Shown here: positions 1 through 6,779 of the stretch, piece by piece
Position numbering within the stretch: position 1 is the stretch's first letter
Layout of the letters: each line of letters opens with the position of its first letter
From: Candidatus Caenarcanales bacterium
Lineage (GTDB): Bacteria > Cyanobacteriota > Vampirovibrionia > Caenarcaniphilales > Caenarcanaceae
Assembly: GCA_947489925.1 (NCBI GenBank)
Contig: CANLFK010000047.1
Coordinates: 1 to 13,523 of the forward strand
DNA: 13,523 nt
Direction of reading: 5' to 3'
Notes under the pieces: model-generated
Databases searched by the model: none
What the model was told of the DNA's origin: nothing
The model's input: only the letters and a program-made list of their open reading frames with translations
Position numbers and translations under genes: made by a program

Positions 1-568
1 TTTTTTTCATTAAGTCTTTAAAATCACTCAAACCAAAATCTGATAATTGTAAAACTTGTTTTGGACAAATCTGATAACCTTCATGCAAAGAAGCTTGTGG
101 TAAATTCTCTCTTCGTCTTAATATAGAATTTTTGGCATTTGGATTAAAAGCAATCGGATAAGTACGACACATAGTTGGTCTATGCTCATAAACCGAACAT
201 TGTGCTGTAATGCGACTACCAGGATGAAATTTATGACCTGGTAATTCAGGGTTTGCATGAGGCTCTGCTCTATTTTCTTCTTTTAAAAAATGGCATTTAA
301 GTGTGCCTGGCAATAGTTCTGAATCTACTCTTTTGAGGGCAAGAGCATGCATAGAACCTTTTAAATTATCATTATCAAAAATAAAAGGAAAAACCGAATG
401 CTGCATTGAAGCATAATTAGGGTTAAAAGGTAAGCTTTCAAAAGAACTTCCTTTAATTGCTTCTTCCATACCGATTGCATTAATTAAATCAATTAAGTCG
501 AAAACATTAATAGTTAATTTGTAAGCTCTACAACAGCCAGCATGGCAACTATCACAAATTGTGGTCAT
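1..568 (-). CDS. YkgJ-family zinc/iron-chelating cysteine-cluster protein, 3' end outside window
   Basis: The reading frame is open from an ATG at 568 to the left edge: 189 codons are visible and no stop is reached, so the C-terminus is missing. The protein opens with a CxxCxxxCC cluster (C5, C8, C12, C13). More cysteines follow at C92 (KCHF), C124 and C134 (QCSVYEHRPTMCRTYP) and C168 (YQICPK). An N-terminal CxxCxxxCC together with a CxxYxxRPxxCRxYP block is the signature of the YkgJ/UPF0153 family, annotated as a putative zinc- or iron-chelating domain with no settled biochemical role. No signal peptide or membrane segment is visible, so it is probably cytoplasmic. The start is supported by GAGG at 577-580 (minus strand), 8 nt upstream of the ATG. 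The gene is co-directional with clpB but 164 bp away, with its own -10 box. The family call is strong; the function is unknown. Confidence 0.85.
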   Translation of the reverse strand, partial: MTTICDSCHAGCCRAYKLTINVFDLIDLINAIGMEEAIKGSSFESLPFNPNYASMQHSVFPFIFDNDNLKGSMHALALKRVDSELLPGTLKCHFLKEENRAEPHANPELPGHKFHPGSRITAQCSVYEHRPTMCRTYPIAFNPNAKNSILRRRENLPQASLHEGYQICPKQVLQLSDFGLSDFKDLMKK

Positions 569-576
569 TTAATCTG

Positions 577-596
577 CCTCAGAATCAAAAATTATA
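577..596 (-). promoter_or_regulatory. -10 box and Shine-Dalgarno site of the ykgJ-like gene
   Basis: On the minus strand a perfect TATAAT (591-596) is followed by GAGG (577-580) 8 nt before the ATG at 568. No good -35 hexamer is found 16-18 bp upstream of the -10 box, so this could be a weak or activator-dependent promoter. The implied 5' leader is only about 16 nt. Confidence 0.4.
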
Positions 597-732
597 CAGA
601 TTATTTACCCTTAATTTTTGAAGATAAAACATTGTGTACAAACGAAGTGTTTTATTAAGATATTCCTTTATTAGGCTGTCTCATTCTGTGCTTAAATAAA
701 TCAAACATTTGTTCAAGTTTATTACCTTGCTT

Positions 733-3396
733 CTAATTTTCATTAAAGCGATTTTGCTTTTCAAAGGTTAAACCTTCAGTGCCTAAATCTACTACTATTT
801 GATCGCCTGAATTAATTTCTTTGGCTAATATTTTCATAGCTAATGGATTTTCAACTTCTTTTTGAATTACTCGTCTAAGAGGTCTTGCACCATAAATTGG
901 ATCATAGCCAGTCATGGCCAAATGCTCTTTTGCGGCTTCTAAAAAGATAATTTTGACTTGCTTTTCAGCCAAGCGATTTTGTAAACCAGCAATATTTATA
1001 TCAACAATTTGCTTTAATTCATTAGCTCTCAGTGAGTGGAAAACTATTACTTCATCAATTCGATTTAAAAATTCTGGTTTAAAATGCTGACCCAAAACCT
1101 CTCTAATTTGTGAATCTAAGCTTTCTTCCGAATGAGCATCTTCTTTAGTTATGCCAATTGAACGGATTTGTCTTTCGAGAATTAATTGACTACCTAAATT
1201 ACTGGTCATAATAATTACCGTATTTTTAAAATCAACTTTGCGTCCCTGAGCGTCTGTTAAATGTCCCTCGTCTAAAACTTGTAATAATGAGCCAAATATT
1301 TCAGGATCGGCTTTTTCAATTTCATCAAATAAAAGCACTGCATAAGGATTTCGCCTGACGGCTTCGGTTAATTGTCCACCCGCTTCATAGCCCATATAAC
1401 CGGGAGGAGCTCCAATTAAACGAGAAATTGAATGTTTTTCCTGAAATTCACTCATATCAAAACGAATCATAGTAGACTCGCTATCAAAAAGCACAAATGC
1501 CAAAGCTTTCGCTAATTCAGTTTTGCCGACACCCGTTGGGCCCAAAAACATAAAAGAACCAATTGGGCGATTAGGATCTTTCAAACCAGCTCTAGCTCGT
1601 CTAATGGCATCAGCAATAACTCGAACTGCTTTGCTTTGCCCAATTACCCGCCTTTGCAACTCATCTTCCAGATTTACCAATCGTCTCATTTCATTGTCTA
1701 GGAGCTTAGTAACTGGAATTCTTGTCCAATGAGAAACAATAACAGCAATATCATCTTCATCAATTTCCTCTTTCAGCAAGCGACTCCCGCTAGAATTATT
1801 AGGACTTTCAATTTGTTTCAAAAGCCTTTCCAGTTCATGTAATTTGCCATATTTCAATTCAGCGGCTCTTTGTAAATCAGCTTGTCTTTCAGCTTGTTCA
1901 ACCATCAAACGAACTGTTTTAATTTCTTCCTTGATTGAACGCAATTTACTAATATATTCTTTTTCGGATTTCCATTTTTCTCTCAAAATTTCGGCTTCAC
2001 GATTTAAACCTTCAATTTCTTGTTCAACTTCACTTAATCTTTCTTTTGCCTGTGAGTCAATTTCACGGTCTCTTTCTAAAGCGGCTTTTTCAATTCCCAG
2101 CTGAATCAAACGCCTTTCAAGCTCATCTAATTTGGCTGGCATTGAATCAATTTCTAATCTTCGCCAAGAAGCGGCTTCATCAATTAAATCAATAGCTTTG
2201 TCTGGTAATTTACGGTCTGGTATATAACGAGCTGATAATTTTGCCGCTACAATTAAGGCTGAATCCTTGATTCTAACTCCATGGTGAACTTCATATCGTT
2301 CTTTTAAGCCTCTCATAATCGAAATAGTATCATCAATGGAAGGTTCATCAACTTGAATTACTTGAAAGCGTCTTTCCAAAGCTGGATCTTTTTCGATAAA
2401 TTTACGATATTCGTCTAAAGTGGTTGCCCCAATACAATTTAATTCGCCACGAGCCAAAGCTGGTTTTAATAAATTACTAGCATCCATAGCTCCACCACTA
2501 TCTCCGCCTGTTGAGCCAGCACCAACTACCGTATGCAATTCATCAATAAATAAAATCGTATAGCGTGAACTCTTTTGAACATCTCTGATAACAGCTTTTA
2601 AGCGTTCTTCAAATTCGCCACGAAACTTTGCTCCTGCAATTAAAGCTCCCATATCCAAAGATAAAACACGAGTATTTTTTAATCCTTCTGCCACATCTCC
2701 ACGGATAATTCTTTCGGCTAAACCTTCAACAATAGCCGTTTTTCCGACACCTGGTGAGCCAACTAAAACTGGATTATTTTTTGTGCGACGACCTAAAATT
2801 TGCATAACTCGTCTAATTTCTTCGTCTCGACCTATCACTGGATCAAGCTTTCCATTTTTAGCAGCTTCGGTTAAGTCTTGGCAATATTTTCCTAAAACAT
2901 CTTGGGTGGCTTCTGGATTATTGGTTGTAATGCGTTGATTGCCACGAATTTTGGCTAAAACCTGAAATAATTTTTCTTCATTTAAACTATTTTTTATTAA
3001 TATTTCAGTGGCAAAACCTTTGGATTTCGGGTCTAAGAGAGCTAAAATAATATGTTCGAGACTAGTAAAATCATCATGGATTAATTCCCGTTTTTGATCG
3101 GCTAATTCAATTAAATCTTTACTGCGTTGTGAAATAAATAATTGATCATTAGGAGTTGGTCCTAGCGGATTTTGTATGCGAGGCAATTTATTCAAATAAT
3201 CTTCAATTTCTTGGCGAATATTTTTTGGGTCAATTTCAGCAGTTAGCAAAATCTTTTCTAAAATAGATTCATCAGTATTTAAAGCCGATAAAAGTAAATG
3301 TTCTGGTTCTAGAGCTTGATGTGAATAAGACTTTAAAATACTTTGACACCTTGCAATTATCTCTTGGGTTTTTTCAGTAAAACGATTGAAATCCAT
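733..3396 (-). CDS. clpB: ATP-dependent disaggregase ClpB (Hsp100)
   Basis: ClpB is a cytoplasmic hexameric AAA+ chaperone that, with DnaK/DnaJ/GrpE, threads aggregated proteins through its pore. The domains are in family order. The Clp N-domain repeats span about 1-150, opening MDFNRFTEKTQE. NBD1 has Walker A GSPGVGKT (213-220) and Walker B ILFIDE (281-286). The coiled-coil M-domain spans about 410-535, including the typical AAELKYG segment. NBD2 has Walker A GPTGVGKT (619-626), pore motif GYMGYEAGG (666-674) and Walker B VLLFDE (687-692). The M-domain and the lack of a ClpP-binding IGF loop (none noticed) separate it from ClpA/ClpC. At 887 aa it is slightly longer than the usual 855-870. 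The NBD1 pore loop reads AKFRGEFEERL, with Phe258 where Tyr is usual. The ATG has no clear Shine-Dalgarno site. No CIRCE element is present upstream, so HrcA control is not indicated. Confidence 0.97.
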   Translation of the reverse strand: MDFNRFTEKTQEIIARCQSILKSYSHQALEPEHLLLSALNTDESILEKILLTAEIDPKNIRQEIEDYLNKLPRIQNPLGPTPNDQLFISQRSKDLIELADQKRELIHDDFTSLEHIILALLDPKSKGFATEILIKNSLNEEKLFQVLAKIRGNQRITTNNPEATQDVLGKYCQDLTEAAKNGKLDPVIGRDEEIRRVMQILGRRTKNNPVLVGSPGVGKTAIVEGLAERIIRGDVAEGLKNTRVLSLDMGALIAGAKFRGEFEERLKAVIRDVQKSSRYTILFIDELHTVVGAGSTGGDSGGAMDASNLLKPALARGELNCIGATTLDEYRKFIEKDPALERRFQVIQVDEPSIDDTISIMRGLKERYEVHHGVRIKDSALIVAAKLSARYIPDRKLPDKAIDLIDEAASWRRLEIDSMPAKLDELERRLIQLGIEKAALERDREIDSQAKERLSEVEQEIEGLNREAEILREKWKSEKEYISKLRSIKEEIKTVRLMVEQAERQADLQRAAELKYGKLHELERLLKQIESPNNSSGSRLLKEEIDEDDIAVIVSHWTRIPVTKLLDNEMRRLVNLEDELQRRVIGQSKAVRVIADAIRRARAGLKDPNRPIGSFMFLGPTGVGKTELAKALAFVLFDSESTMIRFDMSEFQEKHSISRLIGAPPGYMGYEAGGQLTEAVRRNPYAVLLFDEIEKADPEIFGSLLQVLDEGHLTDAQGRKVDFKNTVIIMTSNLGSQLILERQIRSIGITKEDAHSEESLDSQIREVLGQHFKPEFLNRIDEVIVFHSLRANELKQIVDINIAGLQNRLAEKQVKIIFLEAAKEHLAMTGYDPIYGARPLRRVIQKEVENPLAMKILAKEINSGDQIVVDLGTEGLTFEKQNRFNEN

Positions 3397-3427
3397 ATTT
3401 ATTATTTTAAATTATTAGCTAGAGAAT

Positions 3428-3455
3428 ATTTTACTGAATAAAAGAGCTTAATCAA
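3428..3455 (-). promoter_or_regulatory. Candidate sigma70-type promoter of clpB
   Basis: On the minus strand TTGATT (3450-3455; 4/6 to the -35 consensus) and TAAAAT (3428-3433; 5/6 to the -10 consensus) are 16 bp apart, about 30 bp upstream of the clpB ATG. In such AT-rich DNA a match of this quality can arise by chance. No sigma32-like or CIRCE sequence was seen in the 97-bp gap between the PLP-enzyme stop and clpB. Confidence 0.35.
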
Positions 3456-3493
3456 TAAAACTTTCTGGAAAATTTAATTATTTTTTTTCAGGA

Positions 3494-4726
3494 CTAAAAA
3501 CTTAATCTTTGAGCTAGCCAGTTTTCAAGGAAAAGACGAGTATAAAAATAACTTAAACCGCCTTGTAAATAAGCAGAATAAGGCTCTCTTAAAGGTCCAT
3601 CAGCTGAAAGCTCGCTTGTTGATCCTTCAATAAAAGTACCAGCCGCCATAATTAATTCATCTTGATAACCGGGAGTGCAAGCTGGAATTGGCATTAAATG
3701 GGAATCAATTGGGCTATTTTTTTGCAAAGAATGACAAAATTCAATTAACTCTTTTTTATTTCCAAAATCTAATCTTTGAATAATATCAGTTCTTAATTCA
3801 CCAGAAGAAGGACTAGTCGAAAGATTTAAATGTTCACAAACTTTGGCAGATAAAATAATACCTTTTAAAATTTGTGAAACAATCATGGGGGACAAATAAA
3901 TTCCCTGAAATAAAAGTCTACCCTGATTAAAATTAGGTCCACCTTCTGCACCGACACCCGGGCAAGTTAAACGATTTGCGGTTTTATCAATTAAACCCTG
4001 TTTGCCAACGACATAACCGCCAGTCAAAACAATACCAGCCCCCGGATTTTTAATTAAAGAGCCAGCCATTAAATCAGCTCCTACTTCGGTGGGTTCTTGA
4101 GTTTCAACAAATTCACCATAACAATTATCAACAAAACAAATTATTTCTGGATATTTAAACTTAATAGCTTTGATTAATTCAGCAATTTGGCTAATTGAAT
4201 AAGAAGGACGAATAGCCGAGTAACCTCTTGAACGCTGAATAGCTATTATTTTAGTTTTATCATTAATTAATTTTAAAGTATTTTCAATAATTTCATTTAA
4301 GTTCTCCCAATCAGTAACTTCATTAATATGAACTTTGCCATTTAAGTCTAATTGAATATAATCCAAAATTGACTGCAAAGTGTCATAAGGCTGACCAAAA
4401 GCAAAAATAATTTCATCAGCGGGTTTTAAATTTCCTAAAATGGCACAAGCAATGGCATGCGTTCCAGATACAAAATTGACTCGGGCTAAAGCCGCTTCTG
4501 TCGCAAAAATCAAGGCAAATAATTGATCTAGTTTTTGTCTGCCCAGATCATCATGTCCATAACCAGTAGTTTGATTAAAATGTTCTGAACTGATGCGGGC
4601 TTTTTGAAAGGCATTAATTATTTTACGATGATTAAACAAACTAATTTGGTCAATTTTTTGAAAAGATTTTTGTAAATCCAATTCAAATTGATCAATTAAA
4701 TTTGAGGCGGAAAAAATATTAGACAT
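3494..4726 (-). CDS. PLP-dependent methionine gamma-lyase family / aluminium-resistance protein
   Basis: This is a fold-type I PLP enzyme of the Cys/Met-metabolism superfamily that databases call methionine gamma-lyase family or aluminium resistance protein (PF06838; YnbB-like). The true substrate of this subfamily is not well established. Visible landmarks are TGYGHDDLGRQKLD (54-67), the phosphate-binding SGTHA (87-91), QRSRGYS (164-170), the Asp that pairs with the pyridine nitrogen in VDNCYGEF (D200), and the Schiff-base Lys in GSLIKNPG (K226). At 410 aa it is full length. It is probably cytoplasmic, with no signal peptide. The ATG at 4726 lies only 8 nt downstream of a good -10 box, so the mRNA may be leaderless or nearly so, and no Shine-Dalgarno site is present. 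It is transcribed divergently from the tRNA-fMet unit and its -35 overlaps the tRNA's. Family assignment is firm; the reaction (C-S lyase) is inferred. Confidence 0.9.
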   Translation of the reverse strand: MSNIFSASNLIDQFELDLQKSFQKIDQISLFNHRKIINAFQKARISSEHFNQTTGYGHDDLGRQKLDQLFALIFATEAALARVNFVSGTHAIACAILGNLKPADEIIFAFGQPYDTLQSILDYIQLDLNGKVHINEVTDWENLNEIIENTLKLINDKTKIIAIQRSRGYSAIRPSYSISQIAELIKAIKFKYPEIICFVDNCYGEFVETQEPTEVGADLMAGSLIKNPGAGIVLTGGYVVGKQGLIDKTANRLTCPGVGAEGGPNFNQGRLLFQGIYLSPMIVSQILKGIILSAKVCEHLNLSTSPSSGELRTDIIQRLDFGNKKELIEFCHSLQKNSPIDSHLMPIPACTPGYQDELIMAAGTFIEGSTSELSADGPLREPYSAYLQGGLSYFYTRLFLENWLAQRLSF

Positions 4727-4734
4727 TTTGAGAA

Positions 4735-4763
4735 ATATTAGATTTTGGCTTTTAATTTGACAA
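4735..4763 (-). promoter_or_regulatory. Promoter of the PLP-enzyme gene, possibly leaderless
   Basis: On the minus strand TTGTCA (4758-4763; 5/6) and TAATAT (4735-4740; 4/6) are separated by exactly 17 bp. The -10 box ends 8 nt before the ATG, so transcription would begin at or within a nucleotide or two of the start codon. The -35 overlaps the oppositely oriented tRNA -35. Confidence 0.5.
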
Positions 4764-4785
4764 AGTTGAGCTTAATCGTTATTAT
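4757..4785 (+). promoter_or_regulatory. Strong sigma70-type promoter of the tRNA-fMet unit
   Basis: A perfect TTGACA (4757-4762) and TATTAT (4780-4785; 5/6) have the optimal 17-bp spacer. The predicted transcription start near 4792 gives a 5' leader of about 19 nt before the tRNA at 4811. This is the best promoter match in the window and fits a highly expressed stable RNA. Confidence 0.75.
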
Positions 4786-4810
4786 TAAAGTTTGCAAAAC
4801 ATTTATCTAT

Positions 4811-4884
<74 letters not shown>

Positions 4885-4909
4885 TGTTTTGTCAATAAGT
4901 TTTCAATAA

Positions 4910-5422
4910 ATGAAACTTCAACATAAAGACTTAATTGATTTGTTGAAAAAAGCCTATTCAGGCGAAAAAGCAGCGGCTTTAGCTTATTCTGGTCATGCGG
5001 CATCTTTAAAAGATCAAACTGAAAAAGCGAAAATTAAGCAGATTGAAATTGATGAATGGAATCATAGGCATGAAATATTCCAGATAATGGAAAAATATGA
5101 AATTGAAGCTTCAAAATATTATGAATTTCGTAGTTATATAATTGGTCAAATAATTTGTCTTAGTTGTTATTTTATTGGCAGATTTATGCCATTTTACTTT
5201 GCTGGCAAGCTAGAAAGCCAAAATGTTGGTGAATATTTAAAAATGAAAGAATACTTTAATCAGCTGGACATTCAAGAGCATAATAATTTATTACTTAATT
5301 TGTCTCAAAAAGAAAAAGATCATGAGAACTATCTTCTAGAACGCATAAAAAATCATAAATTTCTGCCCATTTTTGAAAAAATATTTAATTGGGGCAGTAT
5401 TAGTGCAGTTAGTGAATTGTAA
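4910..5422 (+). CDS. Ferritin-like di-iron carboxylate protein, function unknown
   Basis: A 170-aa protein with the iron-ligand pattern of the ferritin/rubrerythrin/COQ7 fold: E19 (YSGEKAAALAY), E49-x-x-H52 (EWNH), an acidic position at E102 or E108, and E135-x-x-H138 (EKDH). The two halves, each ending in ExxH, are what a four-helix di-iron bundle needs. Between them residues 76-99 form a hydrophobic stretch (YIIGQIICLSCYFIGRF...) that could dip into the membrane, as in the COQ7-type interfacial hydroxylases. The length fits COQ7-like and ferritin-like proteins. The reaction (hydroxylase, oxidase or iron handling) cannot be read from the sequence. It has no Shine-Dalgarno site. It begins 25 nt after tRNA-fMet and stops 7 nt before the preferred pth start, so it is probably the middle of a tRNA-orf-pth transcription unit. 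Confidence 0.75.
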   Translation: MKLQHKDLIDLLKKAYSGEKAAALAYSGHAASLKDQTEKAKIKQIEIDEWNHRHEIFQIMEKYEIEASKYYEFRSYIIGQIICLSCYFIGRFMPFYFAGKLESQNVGEYLKMKEYFNQLDIQEHNNLLLNLSQKEKDHENYLLERIKNHKFLPIFEKIFNWGSISAVSEL

Positions 5423-5429
5423 TTGGCGA

Positions 5430-6026
5430 ATGAAAACTAAATTTATAATTGGACTGGGTAATATAGGTAATCAATATGAAAAAACTAGGCATAATATTGG
5501 ATTTGAAATTTTAAACAATTTAAAAGCTTATTTGGAGCAGAAAAACTTTAGCTTTGAAGAAAAAAAAATTAAAAAAATTCAAGCCAAGATCTTTTTTTGT
5601 TCGGATTTAAAGCTTTATTTAATTTATCCGCAAACTTATATGAATAATTCAGGATTGGCTGTCAGAACTTTAATTAGCTGGTATAAAATTACTGATTTAA
5701 AAAATTTATTAATTGTTTATGATGATATTTCACTGGTATTAGGTCGCTTAAAATGGGTACTTGAAGGCGGAGCGGGCGGGCAACATGGCATTGAATCTAT
5801 TATTGAAAATTTAGGTGGCAAAAAGTTTTTTCCTAGATTAAAATTTGGCATTGGTCCAGACCCCGGAGGAGAGAAGAGAGCTAATTATGTTTTGTCTTCA
5901 TTTAAAAACGATGAATTGAGTATTGCCGAAAAATCAATAAAAATAGCCCTTGAAAGCATAGAATTATTTATTACTGAAAAATGTGATTTAAGTCAAATTA
6001 TGAATAAGTTTAATGGGCTTGCTTAA
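5430..6026 (+). CDS. pth: Peptidyl-tRNA hydrolase
   Basis: Pth cleaves the ester bond of peptidyl-tRNAs dropped from the ribosome, recycling tRNA in the cytoplasm. From the ATG at 5430 the protein is 198 aa, the usual size. I prefer this start over an in-frame ATG at 5373: it places the canonical KFIIGLGNIG at the N-terminus, does not overlap the preceding gene, and the 19 extra residues match nothing in the family. Family motifs are GLGN (8-11), the catalytic His in TRHNIGF (H21), YPQTYMNNSG (N72), VYDDISLVLGRLK (D98/D99) and GGAGGQHGIESI (113-124). In the last motif most Pth have GGHNG, so the residues at the E. coli His113/Asn114 positions read Gln118/His119 here. It sits downstream of the initiator tRNA, whose charged form is the one class Pth spares. 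The Shine-Dalgarno site is weak (GGCGA directly before ATG). Confidence 0.95.
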   Translation: MKTKFIIGLGNIGNQYEKTRHNIGFEILNNLKAYLEQKNFSFEEKKIKKIQAKIFFCSDLKLYLIYPQTYMNNSGLAVRTLISWYKITDLKNLLIVYDDISLVLGRLKWVLEGGAGGQHGIESIIENLGGKKFFPRLKFGIGPDPGGEKRANYVLSSFKNDELSIAEKSIKIALESIELFITEKCDLSQIMNKFNGLA

Positions 6027-6054
6027 AATAAACTTTTTGATTTGACAAATTAAA

Positions 6055-6083
6055 CTGAAAAATTCTCTTAAAAGAAATATACT
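6055..6083 (+). promoter_or_regulatory. Candidate promoter of fliP-fliQ
   Basis: CTGAAA (6055-6060; 4/6) and TATACT (6078-6083; 5/6) are separated by 17 bp, with a predicted start near 6090. No sigma28 or sigma54 flagellar promoter pattern was seen. A perfect TTGACA at 6042-6047 has no -10 at usable spacing. The region is followed by the best Shine-Dalgarno site of the window (AAGGAAA, 6102-6108). Confidence 0.4.
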
Positions 6084-6115
6084 GATAAGTCTAGGACTAA
6101 AAAGGAAAATTTATT

Positions 6116-6778
6116 GTGAATTCTAAATATATTGACAGTCTCTTTCCGAGCAATTTAGAACCAACTTTACAATTTATTGCTTTTTTCACAATTTTAACTT
6201 TTATTCCTTTAATTGTCCTGACTATGACTCCTTTTTTGCGAATTACTATTGTTTTGTCGCTTCTCAGAAAGTCAGTCGGTATGGATCAAGGCGTACCAAG
6301 TTTGGTTTTAACTGGCTTAGCAATGATTTTGACTTGTTTTATAATGTCAAATAACATTGAAGAGATTAATAAAAAAGCCATTGAACCTCTTTACAAAAAG
6401 GAAATTACGCTCGGACAAGCCATTGTAAACGGTTACGAGCCAGTACGAAAAAGAATGCTAACGCAAATTGATGAAAGAGATATAAAGTTTTTTTATGATT
6501 TGAGAGATAAACCTATTCCTCCATCACCAGATAAAATTGGTTTTGCAGAATTAGTTTGTGCCCATTTGATGGGAGAATTAAGAATTGCTTTTTCAATCGG
6601 CTTTATTATTTCTTTGCCTTTTTTGGTTATTGATTTAATTTTGGCCAATATACTTTTGGCTTTAGGTATGACCAGTTTATCTCCTTCGGTAATTTCTTTG
6701 CCTTTTAAATTAATGATTTTTGTGGCGGTCGATGGCTGGAACTTGGCGATCAAAGGCTTAGTGGAGAGCTTTAAATAA
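6116..6778 (+). CDS. fliP: Flagellar/type III export gate protein FliP (SctR-like)
   Basis: FliP/SctR forms, with FliQ and FliR, the helical export gate in the inner membrane through which flagellar or type III secretion substrates pass. The 220-aa protein shows family landmarks: TPFLRITIVLSLLRK (38-52), EITLGQAIVNGYEP (95-108), MGELRIAFSIGF (152-163), then the C-terminal LPFLVIDL...LALGM...SLPFKL..FVAVDGWN block. About four hydrophobic segments are present. It starts at a GTG, supported by AAGGAAA 7-8 nt upstream. Typical flagellar FliP is about 245 aa with a cleaved signal peptide; this one lacks that leader. Its NILLALGM resembles SctR, whereas ISLPFKL is common to both. Whether it serves a flagellum or a non-flagellar type III system is therefore open. 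fliQ follows one base later. Confidence 0.92.
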   Translation: MNSKYIDSLFPSNLEPTLQFIAFFTILTFIPLIVLTMTPFLRITIVLSLLRKSVGMDQGVPSLVLTGLAMILTCFIMSNNIEEINKKAIEPLYKKEITLGQAIVNGYEPVRKRMLTQIDERDIKFFYDLRDKPIPPSPDKIGFAELVCAHLMGELRIAFSIGFIISLPFLVIDLILANILLALGMTSLSPSVISLPFKLMIFVAVDGWNLAIKGLVESFK

Positions 6779-6779
6779 A

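Noticed and set aside
1523..2104. Plus-strand open frames opposite clpB (1523-1732 and 1844-2104)
   Set aside because: They lie wholly antisense to conserved ClpB domains, are Ser/Leu-rich as expected for mirror frames, and have no family resemblance.
3460..3493. CTGGAAAA/TTTTTCAG imperfect repeat between clpB and the PLP-enzyme gene as a terminator
   Set aside because: The stem is AT-rich with a wobble, the loop is mostly A/T, and there is no clear U-run in the right orientation.
5373..5429. Upstream ATG extending Pth by 19 residues
   Set aside because: It overlaps the end of the preceding gene, and the extension precedes the canonical Pth N-terminus.
6042..6047. Perfect TTGACA before fliP
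   Set aside because: No acceptable -10 box lies 15-19 bp downstream; the TATACT at 6078 is 30 bp away.
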